From: Halobacteriales archaeon QS_3_64_16
GTDB taxonomy: Archaea > Halobacteriota > Halobacteria > Halobacteriales > Halococcaceae
NCBI GenBank assembly: GCA_003021705.1
Contig: PXRJ01000048.1
Location: forward strand, 20,436-62,587
Length of the DNA stretch: 42,152 nucleotides
Reading direction: 5' to 3'
This document shows positions 1-8,290 of this stretch, one piece after another (position 1 is the stretch's first letter; each line of letters begins with the position of its first letter). A program made the position numbers and the translations under genes. Under the pieces are notes generated by a model that had not been told where the DNA came from, did not search any database, and saw only the letters and a program-made list of their open reading frames with translations.

Positions 1-132
1 TACACTCGCGCGGTAGTCACTCGTCGGCCCGCTCCTTCGATCGCCTTCGGCTCACTCGGTCCCGGAGAACCGCTCGTGCCTACGGCACTCGCGGATGCGA
101 TTCTCTCCGACCGCTCGGCGACGAAGAAGTGT
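1..132. other. Non-coding stretch downstream of rli, resembling the tail of the intergenic repeat
   Basis: No convincing gene. It lies just beyond the stop codon of the minus-strand rli gene. Its second half (about 75-105, a CTCGTGCCTACGGCACTCG stretch followed by CGGATGCG) resembles the tail of the intergenic repeat seen at 18904-19038, and the first half has the same GCCTTCGGCTCACTCG wording. The T-runs that mark the full copies are absent, so at most this is a degenerate third copy. The similarity was judged by eye. Confidence 0.35.
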
Positions 133-1965
133 TCAGGGTGCGTAGTAGTATTCGCCCTGGCGTTTCTGCTCGCGGTCGAGCTGACTGCCGGGCTTGTTGA
201 TCCGCGGCCGGCCGGCTCGTTCGTCTCGCCGGAAGGTGACGTCGAGATCCGAGAGGAACGAATTCATCCCCTCGCGCATCCCGACCGGTTCGCTCGCCTG
301 CCCCCGCACCGCGGGTTCGCCCTCGAAGACGAGCAGCCGATCAGCTAAGAGATCCATCATGTAGATATCGTGATCGATCACCATCACCGTGTTATCGCGC
401 TGCTCGGCCGACCGTCGGATCGCCCGGGTAGCCTGGACGCGCTGTTCGACGTCGAGATGTGCGGAGGGCTCGTCGAGCACGTAGAGATCGGCGTCCTCGG
501 AGAGACAAGCGGCGATCGCGACCCGCTGGCGCTCACCACCTGAAAGGTCGACGAGGGTCTGTTCCATGAGTCGATCGAGCTGGAGGGGCTTTGCGATCTC
601 GGTGTTCCAGTAGGAGGTCCCGAAGTCACTCGTGATCGAGGAGAGGAAAGCATCCACTCGAATGGGGTCGTCGCCCTCCAAGTACTGGGGCTTGTAGGCG
701 ATGTCGAGGGCTTCGGGGACTTCTCCTTCGTCGGGCTCGAGCCCGCCGGCCAGCGTCTCCGCGAAGGTCGACTTCCCGATGCCATTAGGACCGACGACGC
801 CCAGAACCTCGTTTTCCCGGATCGCCCCGCCTTCGACCGCCAAGGTAAACTCGCCGTCGCCGTAGGACTTGGCCAGGTCGGGGTACTCGATGAGTGCTTG
901 CCCGCTGCTCACTTTCCGGGGCGCGTGGCGCTCGAACTCGATGGCTTCCGGTCTGATCCGCATATTCTCGGCGTCGAGATATCCGCCCAGATACTCGTTG
1001 ATCCCCTGGCGGGTGGATTTCGGGCTCGTGATCACGCCGAAGGCCCCGGGTTCGCCGTAGGCGACGTGTACCGTGTCACAGAGCAGATCGAGAATCGCTA
1101 GATCGTGTTCGACCACCAGCATCGACCGGTCTCCTTCGTCGGCGAGTTCGCGGATCAGCCGGGCGGCGGCCATCCGCTGGCCGATATCGAGGTAGGGCGT
1201 AACCTCGTCGAGGAAGTAGAAATCCGCGTCGCGGGCGAGCGTCGCCGCCAGCGCCACCCGCTGGAGCTCTCCCCCCGAAAGGGTCTCGATGTCCTGGTCC
1301 ATCACCGGCTCGATCGACAGTCCCGTAATAAGGTTGTCGATCGCACCGCGCTCGTTGACGCCCGCTAAGAGCTCTCGAGTCTTCCCCGAGAACTGCTCGG
1401 GGATGCCATCGACGTACTGGGGCTTTCTGGCGACCGTAACTTCGTCCTCGCGTAAGTCCTCCAAGTAGCCCTGGAGCTCGGTGCCCCGGTACTCCTCTAA
1501 GACGGCCTCCCAGCCCGGTGGATCGCCCCAGTTCCCGAGGTTCGGCGCGATCTCCTCGCCCAGGATTCGCACAGCAGTGGTCTTCCCGATACCGTTCGGC
1601 CCGAGGATACCGGTGACTTTCCCCTCGCGGGGAGCCGGAAGCCCATAGAGACCGAAGGCGTTCTCCCCGTAGCGATGGACCGGGTCGGCCTCGAGTTCTT
1701 GGGGTAGATTGATGATCTCGATCGCGTCGAAGGGACATTTCTCGACGCAGATCCCACAGCTCTCGCCGAGACAGAGTTCTTCCGAGATCGAGATCTGATC
1801 GGCCCCGCCCGCGTAGTGATCGTCGTTCTCGGCGAAGCGTTCCTCGCGAGTGACGATACACTCCTCACCCGTGCGATTGGGCGGACAGAAGTTCGCACAC
1901 TCGTAGTTACAGCGATCGGGCTGGCAGCGATCGAGATCGACGACCGCGATCGAGTCCTCGGCCAT
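133..1965 (-). CDS. rli: Ribosome biogenesis/recycling ATPase ABCE1 (Rli1)
   Basis: About 610 residues, the usual length for archaeal ABCE1, which splits post-termination ribosomes into subunits. The N-terminal iron-sulfur region has two cysteine sets, C14/C19/C23/C27 and C65/C70/C73/C77, as expected for two 4Fe-4S clusters. Two ABC ATPase domains follow. The first has Walker A GPNGIGKTT (122-130), signature LSGGELQR and a Walker B ending FLDE; the second has GPNGIGKST, LSGGERQR and LDEPSAHLD. The start was set at 1965 (MAEDSIAVVDLD) rather than 48 bases upstream because conserved sequence begins there and the ATG shares its A with the TAA of the upstream membrane-protein gene (TAATG), so the two are probably co-transcribed and translationally coupled. 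The reading frame is intact. Identification is by family knowledge and is secure. Confidence 0.97.
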   Translation of the reverse strand: MAEDSIAVVDLDRCQPDRCNYECANFCPPNRTGEECIVTREERFAENDDHYAGGADQISISEELCLGESCGICVEKCPFDAIEIINLPQELEADPVHRYGENAFGLYGLPAPREGKVTGILGPNGIGKTTAVRILGEEIAPNLGNWGDPPGWEAVLEEYRGTELQGYLEDLREDEVTVARKPQYVDGIPEQFSGKTRELLAGVNERGAIDNLITGLSIEPVMDQDIETLSGGELQRVALAATLARDADFYFLDEVTPYLDIGQRMAAARLIRELADEGDRSMLVVEHDLAILDLLCDTVHVAYGEPGAFGVITSPKSTRQGINEYLGGYLDAENMRIRPEAIEFERHAPRKVSSGQALIEYPDLAKSYGDGEFTLAVEGGAIRENEVLGVVGPNGIGKSTFAETLAGGLEPDEGEVPEALDIAYKPQYLEGDDPIRVDAFLSSITSDFGTSYWNTEIAKPLQLDRLMEQTLVDLSGGERQRVAIAACLSEDADLYVLDEPSAHLDVEQRVQATRAIRRSAEQRDNTVMVIDHDIYMMDLLADRLLVFEGEPAVRGQASEPVGMREGMNSFLSDLDVTFRRDERAGRPRINKPGSQLDREQKRQGEYYYAP

Positions 1966-2267
1966 TATAGAGTGGTTCCCGTCGTCAACAGTATCGCCCA
2001 CGTGACGTACCACAGCGAGAACGTCATGAACGTGATGTATAGGTAATCCTTCGCCGAGAGGCTCTCGGTTTCGATCCCGACTACCTGCAAGAGCGGGAAC
2101 TGCCCGATCACGAACGCGCCGAGCACCGCGATGCTCACGGTGTCCTGTGGGCCGGTCGCGATCATCGTCGTTACGAGTGCCGCGGCGATGCCCGCAAGTG
2201 TCGCGATCGACGTGACCGTGAGCCCCCGGATGTGGGAAGCGCGCTGATCGAGGGTCTCGGTCGCCAT
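1965..2267 (-). CDS. Small membrane protein, EMC6-like
   Basis: About 100 residues from the ATG at 2267 (MATETLDQRASHIRG). A short hydrophilic N-terminus is followed by about three hydrophobic segments (roughly residues 16-36, 45-60 and 78-98), with a KDYLYITFMTFSLWYVTW stretch in the last hairpin. That layout and wording match the haloarchaeal proteins described as EMC6-like, distant relatives of the eukaryotic ER membrane complex subunit that helps insert membrane proteins. The family call is from memory and is moderate. The stop overlaps the rli start by one base, so one message probably carries both. An upstream in-frame ATG at 2315 would add 16 residues (MPGNERLLKPDDAIVG) and is less likely. 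Confidence 0.7.
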   Translation of the reverse strand: MATETLDQRASHIRGLTVTSIATLAGIAAALVTTMIATGPQDTVSIAVLGAFVIGQFPLLQVVGIETESLSAKDYLYITFMTFSLWYVTWAILLTTGTTL

Positions 2268-2476
2268 ACCTACGATAGCGTCGTCCGGCTTCAAAAGCCG
2301 TTCGTTCCCCGGCACGGTTCTCCCTTCCTACCAGTCACATCCCGCTCGGAACGGTCCTGTACCGAACGGCTAGTTCTTATTTCTTGACTGGGAAGTCGGG
2401 CTCGTAGCGGCGAGCGGGACGGCCCACGAGCGGTTCTCATTCGACCCTCCGGGAGCCTCGTGCTTCGTTCCTCAAC

Positions 2477-2484
2477 TTTTATAC
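2477..2484 (+). promoter_or_regulatory. TATA box of the winged-helix gene
   Basis: TTTTATAC, centred about 29 bases before the ATG at 2510. With archaeal spacing, transcription would begin at or just before the ATG, giving a leaderless message. Confidence 0.6.
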
Positions 2485-2509
2485 GCCCCGCGCGCGTTGA
2501 TTTCCGACG

Positions 2510-2785
2510 ATGACAGCCACCGACGAAGGGGGGGTTTCCGACCTCCCGCCGAGCGCGAAACTCGTTTTCAAAGTGCTCGAATACAACGGACCGCTGACCC
2601 AGAAGGGCATCGTCGAGGAGTCGATGCTTTCGGCGCGGACGGTCCGGTACGCGCTCGAACGGCTCGAGGGGGTCGGTGCGGTCGACGAGGACGTCTACTT
2701 TGCCGATGCCAGACAGAACCTCTACGAGATCGTCGGTGAGGCTACCGTCGAGCGCGGTGCGGACGTGAGTGCAGCCGACGATTAA
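2510..2785 (+). CDS. Small winged-helix (MarR/ArsR-like) transcriptional regulator
   Basis: 91 residues. A winged helix-turn-helix fold is readable at about residues 15-75: helix 1 (SAKLVFKVLEYNG), helix 2 (LTQKGIVEES), recognition helix (SARTVRYALERLEGVG), then a strand-turn-strand wing (AVDEDVYFADARQNLYEIV). It is probably a DNA-binding regulator. No ligand or metal site is visible, so the signal and targets are unknown. The ATG at 2510 fits the TATA box at 2477 and a leaderless start. The gene faces away from the rli operon, and the intergenic repeat begins three bases after its TAA. Confidence 0.85.
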   Translation: MTATDEGGVSDLPPSAKLVFKVLEYNGPLTQKGIVEESMLSARTVRYALERLEGVGAVDEDVYFADARQNLYEIVGEATVERGADVSAADD

Positions 2786-2787
2786 GT

Positions 2788-2925
2788 CCCACTTTTTTGC
2801 TGAGGTCCTCGTTCGCGCTCGCTCTGCTCGCGCTCACTGCGGGCCCAGCAAAAACCTGGACTAAAAACGCTCACTCGCACCTGCGGTACTCGTTCGCGCG
2901 GAGCGACCAGCGATGACCGCGCGTT
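2788..2925. repeat. Intergenic repeat copy A, probable bidirectional terminator
   Basis: Begins three bases after the stop of the winged-helix gene and ends nine bases before the end of the convergent nuclease-STAND gene. It opens with CCCACTTTTTTGC and contains an outer stem TTTTTGCTG (2794-2802) with CAGCAAAAA (2846-2854). A GTTTTT is also readable on the minus strand (2863-2868). It is clearly similar to 18904-19038. T-rich tracts on both strands between convergent genes suggest transcription termination in both directions. That is inference; the repeat and the stem are seen directly. Confidence 0.7.
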
Positions 2926-2933
2926 AAATTTTA

Positions 2934-5900
2934 TCAATATCGCCCAGAACTCTCTTCAGCTACTTCGGCACGCTTGATTCGGCCAGTGAGTGTCGCAATT
3001 TCCTCATTCAGCCATTTCAGCACGTTCGGATCGTCTTCTTTGTTCTTGAATTCTTGGAGGTCTTCGCGCTTCCGCTTGTAGTGCTCGCTCTCTGGACCCG
3101 CGAATGACTCACTGTGATAATTTCCACTAAGCGCGTGGCGTACGTCTTCAATATCGCCGTAACGCTTCAGCAGTTCGCGGGCTAAACACTTCTTCCCTTC
3201 ATCATGGAAGAACCGAGCCGGTACCAGTCGCGCAGCGATGATACCATTCGTCTCCGGGTCTTCCTCAGCCCATTCCCTGAGGAGGTCTGGTGGTATGAAA
3301 GGGATAGAAGACGTGTCGTCGAAGCGGAAGCCGCCGGACAACCAGTTCATGAGCCAGATCGTCCGTTCGTCACGCTCCTCCAGCACTTCGGTTATCCGAT
3401 CCCAGGCCTCTTCCGTATTCTCTGATAGTAGCCGAGAGATGACCTCTTCTATATCGTGAGTAGTTGTAAGCAGCGACCCCTTCTCGCCGAGGTTACCGAG
3501 AATCGGAGCTAATAACTCCATCCCCGCGTCGGGATGGGTGTCGAGCAGTTCGTTTGCGGTCTCGCTCCACCAGCGGGCAGTTCCTTGGGGGTAGCGCAAC
3601 TGGTGCTCATTTTGTAAGAAGACATCGTGTGTTAGAAGCTCGACCGCCAACCCCCCGTTGACTGCTGGTGCACCATCAGGGAATACGTAGTATGATTGGA
3701 AGATGTCCAGCAGAGCTATCGCGCCCTCACCGGTATCCTCCGTGAGTAGGACATCACAGACCTCCGCGAAAGTGTTCTCGGGGACGACTTCGTACGGATG
3801 TGCTCGGGCTTTCAAAGCTCTCAAATCAACTGGTTCAATCTGTCCATCTTCTACCGCCTCAAGCATTCTATCTACATCCTCTTCAGTAAGCCCCGACCGT
3901 ACACTCAGATTCACCAAGTGGCGATTGAGCGCGTCATCTCCCTTTGTCGATTCTAAGATCTCCTGCCGAAGGTCAGGATTGTCCTTGCCGACTGCCCTGA
4001 GATAGCCGGTCAACAATCGAGGAGTAGTCGTTACCTCCTCGCTGCGTGCCTCATTGAGAATAGGATTGAGTAATTCCCTGTCCTCATCCTCCTGACCTAA
4101 TTGGTAGCCGAACTCGATAGCTCTCCCGGGGCTCTCAGGAACCAGCCACGGCAACTCGTCGTGGAGGGTCGCTGGGTCTTGTAGAGCGGTTTCGACCAAT
4201 TCTGGAAGCCGATCCTTGTATGAGGCCCCTTCTCCGCGATCCGTGTCGGAGTCTACCCCAAGCTGGAGGCCGACGTACCGTTTCAATCTCGCATGGTAGC
4301 TCCCCTCGGAGATCTCTTCCGTGAACTCGCGCCAAGCGCGCTGCTCACCTTCCGGAAAAGAATCACCGCTAAAATGCACGATCCGAACCGCGGCTTGGAT
4401 CACCTCGCCCTTATCAACCCAATCCTGATGGTAGAGTTCGTCCAGTGTTGAGCGAACTATTCCCGAGAGTTCGACTGATTGAACGGACACACCACTTGCC
4501 GCCTGGAGGAGTACCTCTACCGTTTCGCTCCGAGCCGGTTCGTTCAAGCCCTCTAATTCATCTCTCAAGAGGATCCAGACCGCCTCGTAGTATTCGAAGA
4601 GATCGCCATATGTTTCCGGCATCCAGAGATCGGGCAGCGGTCGAGCACCTTGTCGCTCCGGTCCAGCCGTTCGACTGAACTGACCCGTCTTCAATGCCTG
4701 TTCAGCTGCGCTAAGACCCAACTTCTGTCGTTCTTCGGATTCAGATCTGACCGCCTCTTTTAGAATTGGAAGGCGTTTCATCGGTGGCAGCTCGGTTCGG
4801 GATACCTGCCCATATCCGGGTGAAAACAAGTTTGCAAACTCCCCACTCGCGTTGTTCGAAATCGAGTGTTCCGTCTCTGCTTCTCCCAGCGCCAGCAGGT
4901 GGTTGGCCGCTCCCTGAAACGTCTCCTCCCATATCGCGACCCGTTGTAGTGCCCATACCACGTTCCGGCGACCCTCTGTGAAATTACGGAGTTCGTTGGC
5001 TGACTTCGGCCCAAGGAATCTATCGAGAACAACAGCTCACTTCCAAGACTCGTCCTGAGCAACTCCCCATTGTCGAACCAACCGCCCGGCGCGAGAACAT
5101 CCGATACCCACTGACGGCCAGACTTGAACGATGAAAGATATGGGATACGTTCACCGAACCGCTGCATCATCTGCTCCGGCATTTCTGCGATCAATTCTCC
5201 CGCCTGGTCGGGATGGTTTCGCCAGAATGAGCGAATCAGGTGCGTAGCCAAGGGGAGGGGCTTCAACGAGAGGTAGTGGTCACCTTCCAAGATTCCGCGG
5301 TCGCGTTGCTGCCGTACAATTCGTTCGAACTTTCGTACCCCTATAGTCTCGTCAAAGCCGAGCTGTTCGATCAACCACTCGCCTTCCACATGCCGGCCCC
5401 GATTCTCGTTTTCCCATCCGACCCGCTCGAAGAGGGCGAAACCTTCCAGAACCTGCTTCACTTCGTCAATGGAGACAGTTCCCAAATCCTGTCGTCCGAT
5501 TATCAGCCGATCGAAGAGCTGATAGTCGTTTATTTCCATGAGGTTGTCCCTGTCATCGTCGGGTCCTATCGGGACGTTCTCCACAAGTAGAGCTGCGATC
5601 TGGGGAAAACCCTCCGCGAACTCCGCAACCCGTTCAATCGACGGCTCAGGAAGCTCCGGCCACTCGTTCTGAAGAATTTCTTCGATCACGTCGGAGCTAA
5701 CCGGTTTGAGTTCCGCGCTGTAATCCGCCTCCGTACTTGTGAGCGTATCCGAGATCGTAATGATGGCAATCCTTGACGATTGAGTCCCGAACGTTCGGCG
5801 GAGATCCTCGTGGAGTCCGGGTGGACACTCGTCTAAGACAAGGATGGCTGATCGATCCTCGTCGATCTCTAAGCTTCGTTGAAGCGGGCTATCCCTGAAC

Positions 5901-6658
5901 TGTTCAGCGTCCGCGTAGATAACGCGGTTGCGTAGGTGCTCCGGTAACAGTGCTTCGTATGCTAAGCGGGTTTTGCCGAGGCCTGAGACGCCGGTAACCC
6001 GGATAATCGAGCATTCTTCGGTTTCGTCGATTTTCTCGCGGATGGCGTTGATGTGCTGCTCGTGCTGCTCGTCAAGAACATAGGTGTTGATGTGCTTGAT
6101 CGGTGTTTCTCGTCCCCAGGTTTCGTAACCGATCCCATGCCCGGGGACTTGTGAGTACTTGGCGACGAGTGCAGGGAACCCATTTGCGAATCCGACCAAG
6201 TGGCTGCTCGTGTAGAGTTCGACCTCTGCATTCGGGAAGCCGTGGTCCTCGAAGACCTCTCGAAGCGCGGTCTCTCGTCTCCGCCGCTTAGCGTTGGTCA
6301 GATCGCTGAAAAGGACAAGAACATACGTTCCGCCCTGCTCAAGCACTTCCTGTACCATCGTCTTCAGCTGGTCTGCACCGTCCGTCACCTCCCTCTTGCA
6401 TTCGGCTGGCTCAAGATCACCCGCCTTGATCTGATAGCCTGCTGTTCCTTCCGGGAGGAATCCGTCTGCTGCGACATCCTCCGTCATCGCATCAATACCT
6501 TCGTCCGACTCATAGATCGAGACAGGGACGTGAGCAGCGGACTTGTCCACCGAAGCATCCGAGGCCGCGGCCCATAGTAGATCTCGGAAGAATCTGACGG
6601 CCTCTTCCGGCCCCAAACCAGTAAGATCTGAATCCGTAAGCTCAAAGCCTTCGACCAT
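2934..6658 (-). pseudogene. PD-(D/E)xK-like nuclease / STAND NTPase / helical-repeat protein, interrupted by one frameshift
   Basis: Two overlapping minus-strand frames (6658 to about 5010, then about 5010 to 2934) are one gene. If a fourth G is restored to the three-base run at 5010-5012 (CCC on the plus strand), the frames join as SIDSLGPKSANELRNF and give about 1241 residues. Residues 1-180 look like a restriction-endonuclease-type domain, with an acidic DEGIDA (52-57) and then YQIK (75-78), a D...QxK arrangement. A P-loop NTPase follows: Walker A GVSGLGKT (223-230), Walker B AILVLDE (271-277) and a hydrophobic sensor strand IAIITIS (297-303). The remaining 700 or so residues are helix-rich without transmembrane segments, resembling HEAT/TPR-like sensor arrays. 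Effector-STAND-repeat order is the layout of known antiviral NTPases such as the Avs family; antiviral function here is inferred. The DNA is less GC-rich than its surroundings (3001-3060 is 27/60), which suggests transfer. The break may be a sequence error or real inactivation. Confidence 0.75.
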
Positions 6659-6680
6659 GTCGTTTCAATGGGCTAAATGC

Positions 6681-6689
6681 GTTATACTC
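6681..6689 (-). promoter_or_regulatory. TATA-like box of the nuclease-STAND gene
   Basis: GAGTATAAC on the minus strand, centred about 27 bases before the ATG at 6658. It supports that start codon and a leaderless message. It is a single apparent promoter for a single-gene unit. Confidence 0.5.
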
Positions 6690-6809
6690 TTTCTCCGGTA
6701 ATGCCTACTCACCATGCTAACCGTTCTATAACACCCCTTCGTGGTGGTCAGTGCCACGCTAGCCGCAACCACTAAATCTATACCAAATGCGTGCCATAGC
6801 CTATCACGT

Positions 6810-6992
6810 ATGGCCACTGCACCGACCGACGACGATCTCCTGGACGACTTCTTGACCCAGCGCGGCCACGAGACCGATCGACCGGGGTGGGAGGAGAACT
6901 ACAATAAAAAGCAGTGTCCGGAGTGTGGCGGGCTTCACGGCCCCGATGCCGCCGAGTGTACGGTCTGTGGCTGGCGGCCACGCGGTAGCTGA
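6810..6992 (+). CDS. HVO_0416-type zinc-finger microprotein
   Basis: 60 residues from the ATG at 6810 (MATAPTDDDLLDDFL). An acidic helix is followed by NKKQCPECGGLHGPDAAECTVCGW, with the cysteine pattern CPxC-x11-CxxC that binds one zinc. The short length, the QRGHET segment and the finger match a haloarchaeal family called HVO_0416 in Haloferax; the molecular role is unknown. The start was chosen at 6810 because of conserved MATAP wording and a TATA-like TCTATACC about 30 bases upstream (6777-6784). A frame-matching ATG at 6741 would put the promoter inside the coding region. Confidence 0.85.
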   Translation: MATAPTDDDLLDDFLTQRGHETDRPGWEENYNKKQCPECGGLHGPDAAECTVCGWRPRGS

Positions 6993-7164
6993 TACCCTCG
7001 GACCGCCGGACGACCTGTCGACGGTTCCTCACTGAGCGTAGCGACCGCGATTCCGTCTCGTGAGTCGTGAGTTCCCGACGGTCACTCTCCGGGAGCGGCC
7101 GCCGACCGTCGTCGCGGTCGCCGGCAAGCCAAACGATTAGAACGCGGGGCGCGTTGGCCAGCAT

Positions 7165-8142
7165 ATGGCTACCGAACGGGACCCGGTCCAGGAGAAGACC
7201 GACGGGTCCACGGATCTCTACGACATCGCGACCTGGGAGGCGCGCTCGCGCCTCGATGGGGTGGCGGTGTTCATCTACAGGGCCGTCCGGTTCGTCGTCC
7301 GGTGGCTCCTCATCCTGCTGGCGTTCGGGATCTTACTAGCACAACTCGCGCTCGGGGGCTTGGGTGCGACACTCCTCGACCCACCGGTCGCGGTGTTCGT
7401 CGCGCTCTCGATCGTCCCCGCGCTCCTCTTGGTAGCGTACGTCAGGTACGCCGACGCCACGACCACGGAACCCCTCTCGTTGCTGGTCGGGACCTTCGCG
7501 CTCGGAGTGTTGTTCGCGGGCTTTGCAGGCGTGCTCAACTCCGCTGCACAGCCTCTCTTCCAGTCGATTCCCGTGATCGGGACGGTACTCTTTTTCTACG
7601 TCGTCGTCGGTCCGGTCGAAGAGACCGTCAAGTTACTCGCCGTACGCCTCTATCCCTACCGCGACGGCCGATTCGACGCCGTGGTCGATGGCGCGGTCTA
7701 CGGCGCGGTCGCGGGGCTCGGTTTCGCGACGATCGAGAACGCGATCTACATCGCCGGTCAGGTCAATGATCCGACCCTCGCGAACGTCTTCATCGCTGGC
7801 GGGGGCATCACCCCGCTGCGCGCGCTCGCCGGTCCAGGCCACGTCATCTACTCGGCCGTCGCGGGCTACTATCTGGGGCTCGCGAAGTTCAACCCCGATC
7901 GCGCAGGCCCGATCGTCGTCAAGGGCCTGCTGATCGCCACGCTGATCCACGCCACCTACAACACCCTCTCAGCGGTCGTACCCGGGCTGATTTCTTTGTT
8001 CGTTCCGGGCCTCCCGCCGATCTTCGCTTTCCTCGGGTTCGTCCTCGTCTACGACACGATCTTTGGCCTCTATCTCTACCGGAAGCTCGCGCGCTACCGT
8101 AAGGCTTACCATGGCGCGAACGCCGGTCGGGTAGCCGACTGA
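7165..8142 (+). CDS. PrsW-family intramembrane metalloprotease
   Basis: 325 residues with about eight hydrophobic segments after a 30-residue hydrophilic N-terminus. Family motifs are clear: EE at 152-153 in GPVEETVKLLAV, GFATIEN (186-192), His226 in PGHVIYS and His262 in LIHATYN. Together these form the metal-site set of PrsW/CPBP-related glutamic/metallo intramembrane proteases. In Bacillus, PrsW cuts an anti-sigma factor in the membrane; the substrate here is unknown and cannot be the same, since archaea lack sigma factors. The ATG at 7165 is preceded by a weak TATA-like ACGATTAG (7133-7140) at leaderless spacing. It stands alone on the plus strand. Confidence 0.9.
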   Translation: MATERDPVQEKTDGSTDLYDIATWEARSRLDGVAVFIYRAVRFVVRWLLILLAFGILLAQLALGGLGATLLDPPVAVFVALSIVPALLLVAYVRYADATTTEPLSLLVGTFALGVLFAGFAGVLNSAAQPLFQSIPVIGTVLFFYVVVGPVEETVKLLAVRLYPYRDGRFDAVVDGAVYGAVAGLGFATIENAIYIAGQVNDPTLANVFIAGGGITPLRALAGPGHVIYSAVAGYYLGLAKFNPDRAGPIVVKGLLIATLIHATYNTLSAVVPGLISLFVPGLPPIFAFLGFVLVYDTIFGLYLYRKLARYRKAYHGANAGRVAD

Positions 8143-8290
8143 GCGGCGAGGTCCCTAGCCGTCCCGACCGGTCGAACGCTGGCTTTTCCTCGTCGCGGTC
8201 GATCGGTCGTAGTATGAACCGCGACCGTCGATCGCCCGGTTGTCGACCGATCACCTCTCCGGTCCGAGCGCGGGACAGGAGCGACGGCGA

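Noticed and set aside
76-348. Open frame on the plus strand across the rli 3' end
   Set aside because: It overlaps rli antisense, has no family features or promoter, and is a by-product of high GC.
4961-5010. Two separate genes (626 and 675 residues) instead of one broken nuclease-STAND gene
   Set aside because: The tail of the first frame is Arg-rich nonsense, the second has no promoter or start context, and one added base joins them smoothly.
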